Shown here: piece by piece, positions 17,047 through 26,010 of the stretch
Numbering within the stretch: the stretch's first letter is position 1
Layout: each line of letters starts with the position of its first letter
From: Maribacter dokdonensis DSW-8
GTDB lineage: Bacteria > Bacteroidota > Bacteroidia > Flavobacteriales > Flavobacteriaceae
NCBI RefSeq assembly: GCF_001447995.1
Contig: NZ_LDPE01000001.1
Coordinates: forward strand, 1,054,001-1,118,000
Direction of reading: 5' to 3'
Length of the DNA stretch: 64,000 nucleotides
Notes under the pieces: generated by a model
Seen by the model: only the letters and a program-made list of their open reading frames with translations
Database searches by the model: none
Told to the model about the DNA's origin: nothing
Position numbers and translations under genes: made by a program

Positions 17047-18126
17047 ATGCTGCTGAGACAATTATCACTGATCAATTATAAAAATTTTGAATCTAAAGAA
17101 CTTGCTTTTGATGCAAAAATAAATTGTTTTGTAGGCGCTAATGGTATAGGTAAAACAAACATCTTAGACGCTATTTATCATTTGTCTTTTGGAAAAAGTT
17201 ATTTCAACCCAGTCTCTTCTCAAAACATAAGACATGGGTCAGATTTTTTTGTGATTGACGGTACGTTTGAAAAAGAAGGTAGAGAAGAGAAAATTGTTTG
17301 CAGCCTTAAAAAAAACAACAAGAAAATAATTAAACGTAACGGTAAGGCTTATGAACGTTTTGCAGACCATATAGGACTGTTGCCGCTAGTTATCATATCT
17401 CCTGCAGACAGGGATTTGATCATTGAAGGAAGCGAAACACGAAGAAAATTCATTGACGGAGTCATTTCCCAATCAGATAAATCGTATTTACAAAACCTCA
17501 TTAAGTATAATAAGGTTGTTTCTCAAAGAAATGCACTTTTAAAATATTTTGCGGCCAATAGAACTTTCAATAACGATACGTTGGCAGTTTATAATGAGCA
17601 AATGCATACTTATGGTTCTGAAATCTATAAAAAAAGAACTTCTTTCCTAGAAGCGTTTATTCCTATTTTTCAAGAACAATACAAAGCTATTACCGGCAAT
17701 TCTGAAGATGTTTCCCTCTCTTATGAAAGTAAATTAAAAGATTATGATTTGCTTACGCTATTAAACAAAAATCTAGACAAAGACCGCGCCCTACAATATA
17801 CAAGTGTTGGCATCCACAAGGACGACCTCAGCTTTGAGATCAGCCAATACCCAATCAAAAAATTCGGAAGTCAAGGCCAACAAAAATCATATTTGATTGC
17901 CCTAAAGTTTGCTCAATTTCATTTTATGAAATCTCAAAGTGGCACAACACCTATTTTAATTCTTGATGATATTTTTGACAAGCTAGATGAACATAGGGTC
18001 TCCCATATCATTACATTGGTGAACAATGAGAATTTTGGGCAAATATTCATTAGTGACACCCACGCCGACCGTACCGAGAGCATTGTTAAAAAAATTCATC
18101 AATCCTATAAAATATTTAAATTGTAA
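17047..18126 (+). CDS. recF: DNA replication and repair protein RecF
   Basis: SMC-like ATPase that loads RecA at single-strand gaps together with RecO and RecR. The 359-residue protein has Walker [10 protein letters not shown] at 30-38, the FGKSYFNP region, [21 protein letters not shown], the signature [17 protein letters not shown] and Walker [16 protein letters not shown]. Length is standard. Its stop codon overlaps the next ATG by one base. The position beside a DciA-like gene recalls the dnaN-recF-DUF721 clusters of other bacteria. Confidence 0.96.
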   Translation: MLLRQLSLINYKNFESKELAFDAKINCFVGANGIGKTNILDAIYHLSFGKSYFNPVSSQNIRHGSDFFVIDGTFEKEGREEKIVCSLKKNNKKIIKRNGKAYERFADHIGLLPLVIISPADRDLIIEGSETRRKFIDGVISQSDKSYLQNLIKYNKVVSQRNALLKYFAANRTFNNDTLAVYNEQMHTYGSEIYKKRTSFLEAFIPIFQEQYKAITGNSEDVSLSYESKLKDYDLLTLLNKNLDKDRALQYTSVGIHKDDLSFEISQYPIKKFGSQGQQKSYLIALKFAQFHFMKSQSGTTPILILDDIFDKLDEHRVSHIITLVNNENFGQIFISDTHADRTESIVKKIHQSYKIFKL

Positions 18127-18545
18127 TGATAAAAAAGCTTACTCTTATTCTCTCTCTATTTCTAATTTCTTGCAGTGCTAAAATTGACAAAGACAAATTA
18201 CACTTGCTAAATGGGTATTGGGAAATAAAAGAAGTTACCTTCGTAGATGGAGCAAAAAAAGAATACTCAATTAATAGCACGGTCGACTATATAAAGTTAA
18301 ATTCGTTATCAGGATTTAGGAAAAAAGTAGATCCAAAATTTAACGGCACCTTTGAAACCTCAAACGACGCCGAAGCTTTTTTTATTAGAATTTCTAATGA
18401 CTCTATTTTCATGAAATACACTAACGATTCCAACATATGGGAAGAAGTGTTGACCTCATTAGATGAGAAAAGTTTTTCGGTAAAAAATAGCGAAGGTGTC
18501 ACCTATAGATATAATAGATTTGAACCTATAAACATAACCCCATAA
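18126..18545 (+). CDS. lipocalin-like small lipoprotein
   Basis: Protein of 139 residues with a clear lipoprotein signal (ILSLFLISC, cysteine at 16). The remainder is beta-rich, with LLNGYWEIKEVTF near the start and VTYRYNRFEP at the end, which fits the small lipocalin-like domains common in Bacteroidota. Function unknown. It shares one base with recF upstream and one base with the DUF721 gene downstream, so an envelope protein is translated between two DNA metabolism proteins; this gene order occurs in related flavobacteria. Confidence 0.8.
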   Translation: MIKKLTLILSLFLISCSAKIDKDKLHLLNGYWEIKEVTFVDGAKKEYSINSTVDYIKLNSLSGFRKKVDPKFNGTFETSNDAEAFFIRISNDSIFMKYTNDSNIWEEVLTSLDEKSFSVKNSEGVTYRYNRFEPINITP

Positions 18546-18841
18546 TGGCAAGCAGAGGAAACGAAAATACTTCAATGAAAGAGGCACTTTCTGCATTTAT
18601 TCAAAAAAATAAATTAGAAAAAGGAATAGACAAAGTCGATGCAAGAGCTGCATGGGCTAAATTAATGGGTAACGGTGTAGACAACTATACTACAGAGATT
18701 GAGCTGAAATTTGGCACCTTGTATGTTTCTTTAAGTTCTTCCGTATTGCGCGAAGAGCTAAGCCTAGGCAAATCTAAAATAGTACGAATGATCAATGAAG
18801 AAATTGGAAAAGAGGTAGTGAAGAAATTGATACTTAGATAA
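18545..18841 (+). CDS. DUF721 (DciA-like) protein
   Basis: Small cytoplasmic protein of 98 residues in the DUF721 family. Family members called DciA act as loaders or partners of the replicative helicase DnaB in bacteria lacking DnaC/DnaI. Seen here: MKEALSAFIQKNKLEKG near the N-terminus, RAAWAKLMGNGVDNYT and LYVSLSSSVLREELSLGKSKIVRMINE, the KH-like core typical of the family. It is last in the recF run and ends just before a strong shared terminator. The helicase role is inferred from the family. Confidence 0.85.
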   Translation: MASRGNENTSMKEALSAFIQKNKLEKGIDKVDARAAWAKLMGNGVDNYTTEIELKFGTLYVSLSSSVLREELSLGKSKIVRMINEEIGKEVVKKLILR

Positions 18842-18864
18842 ACATCTATAATTGAATAAGACAA

Positions 18865-18894
18865 AAAAAGCCAGTTCTTTAGAACTGGCTTTTT
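18865..18894. terminator. bidirectional terminator between DUF721 gene and ndk
   Basis: Bases 18869-18878 (AGCCAGTTCT) pair perfectly with 18881-18890 over a two-base centre; flanking A-run and T-run extend the stem and provide a U-tract in both directions for the two convergent genes. Confidence 0.9.
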
Positions 18895-18913
18895 AATTCA
18901 TAAAAATATTGTC

Positions 18914-19333
18914 TTAGAAAATTTCTATTCCTGCAAAGTGAAAAGCACCTTCAATAGCCGCGTTTTCGTCGCTATCAGAACCATGTACGGCATTTTCACC
19001 AATACTAGTAGCAAACATTTTACGTATAGTACCTTCTGCAGCATCAGCAGGGTTTGTAGCACCGATCAAAGCTCTAAAGTCTTCAACTGCATTTTCTTTT
19101 TCTAAAATTGCAGCTACAATAGGTCCTCTGGTCATAAACTCTACCAATTCACCAAAGAAAGGGCGCTCTCTATGCACACCATAAAATTCTTGTGCATCCC
19201 TTAAACTTAACTGTGTATATTTCATCGCTACGATTTTAAAACCAGCAGCAGTAATTTTTTCTAAAATAGCCCCAATATGTCCGTTTTCAACGGCATCTGG
19301 TTTAATCATTGTAAACGTTCTATTCGTACTCAT
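18914..19333 (-). CDS. ndk: nucleoside diphosphate kinase
   Basis: Balances nucleoside triphosphate pools by transferring phosphate from ATP via a phosphohistidine. The 139-residue protein begins [21 protein letters not shown]. The catalytic histidine is in ENAVHGSDS, and RGPIVAAIL and [18 protein letters not shown] are typical binding segments. Length matches the family. A perfect -7 box with a well-spaced TTG lies just upstream. It is monocistronic, bounded by the terminator at 18865-18894. Confidence 0.97.
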   Translation of the reverse strand: MSTNRTFTMIKPDAVENGHIGAILEKITAAGFKIVAMKYTQLSLRDAQEFYGVHRERPFFGELVEFMTRGPIVAAILEKENAVEDFRALIGATNPADAAEGTIRKMFATSIGENAVHGSDSDENAAIEGAFHFAGIEIF

Positions 19334-19348
19334 ATCTTAATTTTTGCG

Positions 19349-19378
19349 CAAAAATACGTTTTTCCACATATCTCACAA
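19349..19378 (-). promoter_or_regulatory. promoter of ndk
   Basis: TATTTTTG at 19356-19349 with TTG at 19378-19376, 19 bases upstream: the best-formed promoter in the window. It starts 15 bases before the ndk ATG. Confidence 0.75.
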
Positions 19379-20395
19379 CTATTCATAGACTTGTTCTAAT
19401 TGCCCTAACACATTTCCGTTATCACCAACTATTTTAAAATCAACCGTTTTAGCCTTAAAATCAAATTCCAATATTCCGAAACTTTCGGTATAAACTACCT
19501 CTCCAACTCTGTATTTATTAGGTTCACCAGAAAATTCCTTATACGCATGAGTGAGCCCACTACTGGTAAAATCAATTAAAGGATAATCTATACCCTCTAT
19601 TTTGATTTTTGAAAATTCAGAAATATGGCGGTCTCCAGATAACACAACAACACCTTTAGGCTTAGTATCCTCTATTAATTTTGCCAGCCTATCCACTTCA
19701 TGCGGAAAATTCCCCCATGCCTCAAAACCATGTTCCTGAGATAGATATTGAATACTACTTACAATAATGTTGAAGTCCGCAGTAGAGTTTTGCAACTCCT
19801 TTTCTAGCCAGTTCCATTGTGTATCACCTAAAATAGTACCTACACCATACTCATTTGGTTTAATTCTCTTGTCCGTTTCGGTATCTGGTGTAAGTGGTGT
19901 TCTAAAATATCTTGTATCTAAAAGTATAATACGGACCTCATGACCATCAATTACATAATTTTTGGAATTATATACCCCTTTTCGTTTTCGCAACTCGCTA
20001 CTCTCAGGTACGTTCATAAAATTCAAAAACTCTTGCTGGCTGGCATCTTTAGCCTTAAACTCAACACCTCCGTCATTCAACCCATAATCATGATCGTCCC
20101 ATGTGCCTAAAACATCTGTTGTCTGAGCCAGTTTTCTATAACCAGGTTCATTCTTTTGTTGATCATACATAGCCCTCAAAGCTTTCATATCATCTGTATC
20201 TGCATAGATGTTATCCCCGCCCCAGATCCATACATCTGGTTCTGTATTAAGAATATCATCCCACAAAAGGTTAGGCAAATCAACCCTATTGCAAGATCCA
20301 AATGCAATTACAAAGTCTTTTTTTTCGGTTAAACTCTTTTTAGACGAACAAGAAACGAGCAGTATACCCCAAATTAAAAAAGCAAATTTTTTCAT
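19379..20395 (-). CDS. PhoD-like alkaline phosphatase family lipoprotein
   Basis: Secreted or membrane-anchored metallophosphoesterase of 338 residues. A lipoprotein signal (WGILLVSC, cysteine at 16) is followed by the metallophosphoesterase motifs: GSCNRVD, WGGDNIYAD, GTWDDHDYGLNDGG, VSSIQYLS and VVLSGDRHISEF. These match the PhoD-like group, which hydrolyses phosphodiesters and monoesters in the envelope. The substrate is unknown. It is transcribed away from nrnA; no Pho box was sought in detail. Confidence 0.9.
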   Translation of the reverse strand: MKKFAFLIWGILLVSCSSKKSLTEKKDFVIAFGSCNRVDLPNLLWDDILNTEPDVWIWGGDNIYADTDDMKALRAMYDQQKNEPGYRKLAQTTDVLGTWDDHDYGLNDGGVEFKAKDASQQEFLNFMNVPESSELRKRKGVYNSKNYVIDGHEVRIILLDTRYFRTPLTPDTETDKRIKPNEYGVGTILGDTQWNWLEKELQNSTADFNIIVSSIQYLSQEHGFEAWGNFPHEVDRLAKLIEDTKPKGVVVLSGDRHISEFSKIKIEGIDYPLIDFTSSGLTHAYKEFSGEPNKYRVGEVVYTESFGILEFDFKAKTVDFKIVGDNGNVLGQLEQVYE

Positions 20396-20457
20396 ATAAA
20401 ATAGTTAAGTCTGGGTAAAATTAAGGTATTCCGTTTAAAGCCTATATTATTAAATTG

Positions 20458-20465
20458 TATCTTTG
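20458..20465 (+). promoter_or_regulatory. -7 box TATCTTTG of nrnA-gldI-PPIase
   Basis: Perfect TAnnTTTG ending five bases before the nrnA ATG, which predicts a leaderless or nearly leaderless mRNA. No clear -33 TTG at the usual distance. Confidence 0.6.
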
Positions 20466-20470
20466 CCGCC

Positions 20471-21487
20471 ATGAATTTAGAGCACTTGAACGCCCTTAAA
20501 AAGCTACTTTCATCACCAAAGAAAATAGCTATTATACCACATAAAAATCCTGATGGTGATGCCATTGGATCTACATTGGCACTTTGGCACTATTTATCCA
20601 ACAATGGTCATTCAGCAACTATTGTAGCGCCCAACGATTTTCCGAAATTTTTAAAATGGATGCCCGGGGCACAACAGATATTAAATTTTGAAAGAGAAAA
20701 TTCTCAATCCAAGACAGTAATCAACGAAGCGGATATAGTTTTCACACTAGACTTTAACCACTTAGGTCGCGTTGGTCAAATGAGTGAAATTTTAGAGTCG
20801 GCGCAGGCTACTTTTGTGATGGTAGACCACCACCAAGAACCTTCTGACTATGCCAGTATCATGTATTCTGATGTAAGCATGAGCTCTACCTGTGAAATGG
20901 TATATGTACTCATTAATCAACTAGGTGATGAAAATAGTATTAACCCAGATATGGCAAACTGTATCTATACGGGAATTATGACAGATACTGGTTCGTTTAA
21001 ATTTGCAGCAACCACAAGTAATACACATAGAGTTGTAGCAGACCTTATGGACAAGGGTGCTGAAGGCACAGAAATTCATCATCGAATTTATGACACCAAT
21101 TCCCCAAGCCGACTACATTTATTAGGTTGTGCGTTAAAGAATATGGTCATTTTAAACGAATATGCTACGGCCTATATAACTTTGAGCCAAGAAGAACTGG
21201 ACAAATACAATTACCAAAAAGGAGATACAGAAGGTTTTGTAAATTACGGTTTAACCTTAGACGGTATTAAATTTGCCGTAATTTTTATTGAGAATAAAGA
21301 AGAAGGAATTTTTAAAATTTCTTTTAGGTCCGTTGGCGATTTTTCTGTCAACGACTTTGCAAGAAAACATTTTAATGGTGGCGGGCACACAAACGCCGCA
21401 GGAGGCAGAAGTGAAGACAATATAGCAGATACCATTGCCAAATTTACCGCGTTATTACCATTGTATAAGAATCAATTACAATCATGA
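20471..21487 (+). CDS. DHH-family phosphoesterase (NrnA-like)
   Basis: Cytoplasmic phosphoesterase of 338 residues, related to NrnA, which degrades short oligonucleotides (nanoRNA) and in many bacteria also pAp. It has NPDGDAIGSTLALWHYL (metal site, about 26-42), FTLDFNHLGRVG, the signature DHHQEPSDYA and the C-terminal DHHA1 motif GGGHTNAAGG. It is first in a run with gldI and a PPIase fusion, overlapping gldI by four bases (ATGA). This order is common in flavobacteria, although the link to gliding is not understood. Confidence 0.92.
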   Translation: MNLEHLNALKKLLSSPKKIAIIPHKNPDGDAIGSTLALWHYLSNNGHSATIVAPNDFPKFLKWMPGAQQILNFERENSQSKTVINEADIVFTLDFNHLGRVGQMSEILESAQATFVMVDHHQEPSDYASIMYSDVSMSSTCEMVYVLINQLGDENSINPDMANCIYTGIMTDTGSFKFAATTSNTHRVVADLMDKGAEGTEIHHRIYDTNSPSRLHLLGCALKNMVILNEYATAYITLSQEELDKYNYQKGDTEGFVNYGLTLDGIKFAVIFIENKEEGIFKISFRSVGDFSVNDFARKHFNGGGHTNAAGGRSEDNIADTIAKFTALLPLYKNQLQS

Positions 21488-22035
21488 GAATATTATCTAT
21501 TCTATTATTAGCTGTACTATTTAGCTGTTGTGATGGTCCTGAACCAAGAAAACCGGTACAGACCAAAAGCGGAAGCTTCTTTAAGGCATCTATAGAACGA
21601 AGCCGAAAGTTGCTAGAAGCCGAAGAAAAGAAAATTCAGGCGATTATCGAGTTAGATTCATTAAAACATTATGATCATAGCAAATCTGGCTCGTGGTATC
21701 ATTATTTAACAGTAAATGAAACAAGTGACTACACACCTAAAACGGACGATTTGGTTGTATTTACTTATGATATATTAACATTGGACAATGACACCATATA
21801 CTCTAAGGAAGATATTGGTGTTGTTAATTACAAGGTAGATAAACAAGAATTGTTCCTTGGCTTACGTGATGCCGTTAAAATGCTGAAAGAAAAGGAGCGC
21901 GCCACGTTTTTGTTTCCTTCCTCCATAGCCTTTGGTTATCATGGCGATGAAAATAAAATTGGCAGTAACGTTCCCCTTAAGTCTACCGTAACAATTTTAC
22001 AAATAGAAAAACAACAAGAAAATACAGTAAATTAA
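21484..22035 (+). CDS. gldI: gliding motility-associated FKBP-type PPIase lipoprotein GldI
   Basis: Lipoprotein peptidyl-prolyl isomerase of the gliding motility set of Bacteroidota, thought to help fold exported gliding or type IX secretion proteins. The 183-residue protein has a lipoprotein signal (AVLFSC, cysteine near 15), a charged helical region (about 35-60) and a C-terminal FKBP domain with the FPSSIAFGYHGDENKIGSNVP motif, which matches the FKBP loop LAYG..G...IPP-type with substitutions. It overlaps nrnA by four bases and ends one base before the PPIase fusion. Confidence 0.88.
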   Translation: MRILSILLLAVLFSCCDGPEPRKPVQTKSGSFFKASIERSRKLLEAEEKKIQAIIELDSLKHYDHSKSGSWYHYLTVNETSDYTPKTDDLVVFTYDILTLDNDTIYSKEDIGVVNYKVDKQELFLGLRDAVKMLKEKERATFLFPSSIAFGYHGDENKIGSNVPLKSTVTILQIEKQQENTVN

Positions 22036-22036
22036 A

Positions 22037-23185
22037 ATGACCATTATGATTAAAAAAATGTATTTGCTTGCAGTTATCGGTTTAATTATGACCAGCTGTA
22101 AGACTAGCAAAAGAGCAGACTTAGGTGACGGTTTATTCGCCGATATCAAAACCTCTAAGGGCGATATCATTGTTCGCCTAGAGCAAGAGAAAACACCCGT
22201 TACCGTCGCAAACTTTGTTTCTTTGGCAGAGGGTACAAATACTTTTGTGAGCGAAGAGTACAAAGACAAAAAGTATTATGACGGTTTAACCTTCCATAGG
22301 GTCATGAAAGACTTTATGATTCAAGGTGGCGACCCATTAGGTCAAGGTACCGGAAACCCTGGGTATAAATTCATGGACGAGTTCAATGATTCTTTGGTAC
22401 ATGACAGAAAAGGTATTTTGTCTATGGCAAATTCAGGACCTGCAACAAATGGTAGTCAATTCTTCATTACACATAAAGAAACACCTTGGTTAAACAACAA
22501 GCATTCTGTTTTTGGTGAGGTCGTGGAAGGTATGGACGTCGTGGATTCAATTGCCAATGTACCTGTAGGAGCAGGCAACAAACCGGTAGAACCGGTTATT
22601 ATGAATACTATAGAAATAATTCGCAATGGCAAAGAAGCTCGTAAGTTCGATGCTGTACAGATTATGACCGATTATTTTGATGGTGAAGAAGATAGACTGG
22701 CCGCCATAGAAAAAGAAAAAGCTGAGAAATTAGCTGCAGTGCAAAAAATAAAAGATGAGTTTGCAGCATCAATAGATGCTCAAAAATCAAAAGCTAAAAC
22801 GTTGCCATCCGGACTTAAGGTATTGACTTTAGAAAACGGTACCGGAGAAAAGCCAGCAATTGGTAATAAAGTCAATGTTATGTATGCCGGGTATTTAATG
22901 GATGGTACCTTATTTGACAGTAACTATCAAGAAATAGCAGAAAAATATGGTGCTTTCGATGAAAGAAGATTGCAAGGTGGTGGCTACATGCCGGTACCAA
23001 TGGACTATTCTCCTGAATCTCGTTTAATTGCGGGCTTTAGAGAAGGTCTTTTAACCATGAAGGTTGGTGATAAAGTACGTTTATTTATTCCGTCTCATTT
23101 AGGCTACGGTGAACAAGGTGGCGGACCAATACCGCCAAATGCAGATTTGATCTTTGATCTTGAAATAACAGGTTTAACGGAGTAA
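22037..23185 (+). CDS. cyclophilin-FKBP fusion peptidyl-prolyl isomerase lipoprotein
   Basis: Envelope folding factor with two unrelated isomerase domains. Residues 1-21 form a lipoprotein signal (GLIMTSC). A cyclophilin domain follows (about 34-200), with FHRVMKDFMIQGGDP, GILSMANSGPATNGSQFFIT and HSVFGEVVEGMDVV. A helical linker (about 212-255) leads to a complete FKBP domain (about 262-382) with MYAGYLMDGTLFDSN, GFREGLLTMKVGDKVRLFIP and GYGEQGGGPIPPNADLIFD. The active-site residues of both domains look intact. An ATG three codons on (22046) is an alternative start. It is last in the nrnA-gldI run. Confidence 0.92.
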   Translation: MTIMIKKMYLLAVIGLIMTSCKTSKRADLGDGLFADIKTSKGDIIVRLEQEKTPVTVANFVSLAEGTNTFVSEEYKDKKYYDGLTFHRVMKDFMIQGGDPLGQGTGNPGYKFMDEFNDSLVHDRKGILSMANSGPATNGSQFFITHKETPWLNNKHSVFGEVVEGMDVVDSIANVPVGAGNKPVEPVIMNTIEIIRNGKEARKFDAVQIMTDYFDGEEDRLAAIEKEKAEKLAAVQKIKDEFAASIDAQKSKAKTLPSGLKVLTLENGTGEKPAIGNKVNVMYAGYLMDGTLFDSNYQEIAEKYGAFDERRLQGGGYMPVPMDYSPESRLIAGFREGLLTMKVGDKVRLFIPSHLGYGEQGGGPIPPNADLIFDLEITGLTE

Positions 23186-23200
23186 TAACTCCTCAGAATC

Positions 23201-23238
23201 AAAAAAGCCCTTTAGTGATAATACTAAAGGGCTTTTTT
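23201..23238. terminator. bidirectional terminator
   Basis: A perfect 16-base stem (23201-23216 with 23223-23238) around a six-base loop, with A and T runs at the ends. It serves the PPIase fusion (plus) and pepD (minus). Confidence 0.93.
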
Positions 23239-23254
23239 ATTTAAAATAGAATTT

Positions 23255-24700
23255 CTAATTGGTACGTTTTAAAACTTCTAAAAGTAAACTCCAGAACTTT
23301 TGAACAGAAGTTATGCTTACACGCTCATCTGGTGAATGCGCCCCTAAAATAGTTGGACCAAAACTGACCATATCCATTTCTGGATAATTTTGACCTAAAA
23401 TACCACACTCTAAACCTGCATGACAAGCTACCACTCTAGGCTCATCTTTAAATAAACTTACATATGTATCTTTTACTACAGTAAGAATCTCAGAATTAGG
23501 ATTAGGGTTCCATCCAGGGTAATCTCCACTAAATTCAACATCAAATCCACTTAATTCAAACGCCGACCGTAAAGAATTGGCTAAATCCAATTTTGCCGAA
23601 TTTACAGAAGAACGGGTTAAACAACCAATGGTTATCTTACCATCTTCTACCTTTACCTTGGCAATATTGTTTGAGGTCTCTACCAAGTCATCAATTGCCA
23701 CACTCATGGCATACACACCATTTTGTGCTGCATAAATGGCTTTGATCATTTTTTCTTGCGCACCTAGACCCATCACTCTTTTAGCTGGTTTTATATCTTC
23801 AATCTCAATAATCAAATTCGGCTCTTGTTCTTTTAGTTCCTGAATGATAACATTGGACAGTTCTTTTACTTTCTTTAAAAAACTATCTGCCTGTTTACGT
23901 ACAATATTCAATTTACAAACACTTTCCCTGGGTATAGCATTTCTTAGACTACCACCGTTTAAAAAGCTAACGCGTACATTATGGTCTAACCCCAAGTATA
24001 GTAAACGGTTCATTATTTTATTGGCATTACCCCTGCCCCTATGAATATCCATTCCACTATGACCACCGGTTAAACCTTTAACGGTAATTTGAAATCCCGC
24101 ATCGCCATGTGTGCCTTCTTTTTCATTATATGTTCTAGTAGCGGTCACATCTATTCCTCCGGCACAACCAATATCAATTTCATCGTCCTCTTCAGTGTCT
24201 AAGTTTAAGAGTATCTCACCTTTTAAAACTCCCTCCTTTAATGCAAATGCCCCCGTCATACCCGTTTCTTCATCTATAGTGAACAAAGCTTCTAGTGGTG
24301 GGTGAGGTATATAATTACTTTCTAAAAGCGACATAATAGCGGCAACGCCCATACCATTATCAGCACCCAACGTAGTACCTTTTGCTTTAACCCAATCTCC
24401 TTCAACGAACATTTCTATGCCTTGGGTATTAAAATCAAATTCAGTATCCGCATTCTTTTGATGCACCATATCCAAATGACTTTGAAGGGTGACCATCTTT
24501 TTACCTTCCATACCTTCGGTAGCCGGTTTTCTAATAATAACATTACCTGCTTCATCAGAAAAAGTTTCCAAGCCCAGTTTACTTCCAAATTCCAACATAA
24601 ACGCAATTACCTCTTCTTCTTTTTTAGATGGTCTTGGCACTGCATTAAGCTTGGAAAAATTCCCCCAAACAGATGTGGGTTCTAGTTTATTGATTTCCAT
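23255..24700 (-). CDS. pepD: aminoacyl-histidine dipeptidase (PepD, M20 family)
   Basis: Zinc dipeptidase of the M20C group that cleaves Xaa-His and other dipeptides in the cytoplasm. The 481-residue protein has HLDMVHQKN (metal histidine), GADNGMGVAAIMSLLE (bridging aspartate), the ALFTIDEETGMTGA catalytic glutamates, DTEEDDEIDIGCAGG, and HAGLECGILGQNYPEMDMVSFGP near the end. The start at 24700 (MEINKLEP) is preferred over 24739, which would extend towards the promoter of the divergent DUF3810 gene. Length is typical. Confidence 0.93.
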   Translation of the reverse strand: MEINKLEPTSVWGNFSKLNAVPRPSKKEEEVIAFMLEFGSKLGLETFSDEAGNVIIRKPATEGMEGKKMVTLQSHLDMVHQKNADTEFDFNTQGIEMFVEGDWVKAKGTTLGADNGMGVAAIMSLLESNYIPHPPLEALFTIDEETGMTGAFALKEGVLKGEILLNLDTEEDDEIDIGCAGGIDVTATRTYNEKEGTHGDAGFQITVKGLTGGHSGMDIHRGRGNANKIMNRLLYLGLDHNVRVSFLNGGSLRNAIPRESVCKLNIVRKQADSFLKKVKELSNVIIQELKEQEPNLIIEIEDIKPAKRVMGLGAQEKMIKAIYAAQNGVYAMSVAIDDLVETSNNIAKVKVEDGKITIGCLTRSSVNSAKLDLANSLRSAFELSGFDVEFSGDYPGWNPNPNSEILTVVKDTYVSLFKDEPRVVACHAGLECGILGQNYPEMDMVSFGPTILGAHSPDERVSITSVQKFWSLLLEVLKRTN

Positions 24701-24755
24701 TCTACAATTTTCATGGTTAGATACCACAAAAGTACTCATAGAAAAAGGATTTCGC

Positions 24756-24763
24756 TATTTTTG
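24756..24763 (+). promoter_or_regulatory. -7 box TATTTTTG of the DUF3810 gene
   Basis: Perfect TAnnTTTG ending five bases before the ATG at 24769; another leaderless-type arrangement. No spaced TTG found. Confidence 0.6.
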
Positions 24764-24768
24764 GGTTA

Positions 24769-25836
24769 ATGAAGATATCCTTTAAAACCTCCGTTGCCTT
24801 AACTATAATTCCTCAAATTATTGTTGTGAAATGGCTTGCTACCCGCACAGATTTAGTTGAACAATATTATAGCACAGGCATTTACCCCGTTATCTCTAAT
24901 TTCTTCAGGCTTTTATTTGGATGGATTCCTTTTTCCATCGGTGACCTTTTATATTTCACATTGACATTTCTTGCCTTGTTTTATCTAGTTAAAAAAAGAA
25001 AACACATTTGGCGACATAAGTTGAAATTCTTGGAAAACGTGGGTATGGTACTAGCCGTTGTTTATTTTACGTTTCATATTATGTGGGGCATGAACTACTA
25101 CAGGGAACCCTTATCCCATAAATTACAACTTACCCCTAATAAAGAATATACCGACCTTTTAAATTTTACAGAATTATTGATTCAAAAGACCAATGAATCT
25201 CAAGTATTCATTACCAAAGATTCTAGCTTAGCGGTAAAGATTCCCTACTCACAAAAAGAGATATTCAACAAAACCATAGATGGCTATAAACACCTTAAAA
25301 CTATTCATCCGTTTCTTACCTATAACAACCCTAGTTTAAAAAGATCATTGTTCAGTACCGGACTCACGTATATGGGTTATGCGGGGTATTTAAATCCATT
25401 CACGAACGAAGCTCAGGTAAATGACCTATTGCCCAATTTTAGATTTCCTTTTGTTGCAGGTCATGAAGTAGGACATCAATTGGGGTATTCCGCTGAAAAC
25501 GAAACAAACTTTATTGGCTACTTGGTCACATCTAACAACAAAGATCCATATTTTAAATATGCCGCCTACGCCTATGCCCTTGGTTATTGTTTAAACGATG
25601 TTAGGCGAACTAATAAAGACGATTTTGACAGAATTATGTTAGCGCTAAATGATGGTGTAAAAAAGAACTTTCAAGAAATGGCCATTTTCTGGAATTCTTA
25701 TGAAAACCCTATGGAACCCGTCTTTAAATCAATTTTTGATACGTTTTTAAAAGCTAACAATCAAAAAGAAGGTATAAGAAGCTATAACGCCGTGGTTCTA
25801 TTTTTGGTTGCTTACCACAAAAACCATCCGCTTTAA
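24769..25836 (+). CDS. DUF3810 family membrane metallopeptidase-like protein
   Basis: Membrane protein of 355 residues with N-terminal hydrophobic segments (about 8-25, 38-75, 90-107) and a soluble C-terminal part carrying HEVGHQLGYSAENETNF at 232-248. HExxH plus the following E-NE is a gluzincin-like zinc site, so a peptidase activity is plausible. The start of the catalytic region, SLKRSLFSTGLTYMGYAGYLNPFTNEAQV, is strongly conserved in the family. The substrate is unknown. It has its own promoter and no close partner downstream. Confidence 0.85.
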   Translation: MKISFKTSVALTIIPQIIVVKWLATRTDLVEQYYSTGIYPVISNFFRLLFGWIPFSIGDLLYFTLTFLALFYLVKKRKHIWRHKLKFLENVGMVLAVVYFTFHIMWGMNYYREPLSHKLQLTPNKEYTDLLNFTELLIQKTNESQVFITKDSSLAVKIPYSQKEIFNKTIDGYKHLKTIHPFLTYNNPSLKRSLFSTGLTYMGYAGYLNPFTNEAQVNDLLPNFRFPFVAGHEVGHQLGYSAENETNFIGYLVTSNNKDPYFKYAAYAYALGYCLNDVRRTNKDDFDRIMLALNDGVKKNFQEMAIFWNSYENPMEPVFKSIFDTFLKANNQKEGIRSYNAVVLFLVAYHKNHPL

Positions 25837-25950
25837 TCTACCTTCAAAAGTTCGTGATCTTAGAGCTTTATTTCGGGTCATTTTATAAAATATTAAGAAA
25901 ATAATCATTATTCCTAATTACGGATATTTCAACTGTTAAACAAAAGTGAA

Positions 25951-25986
25951 ATACACCGTATTTAGTGTATAATCCGTGTATTTTTA
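25951..25986 (+). promoter_or_regulatory. operator-like inverted repeat and -7-like box before the amidohydrolase pair
   Basis: ATACAC at 25951-25956 and GTGTAT at 25965-25970 form an inverted repeat with an eight-base spacer, overlapping where a -33 element would lie. TATTTTTA at 25979-25986 is one mismatch from the -7 consensus; the gene begins at 26011. A half-site GTGTAT recurs at 25976-25981. Confidence 0.45.
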
Positions 25987-26010
25987 GAATACTAATTCAA
26001 ACCAAACGTA

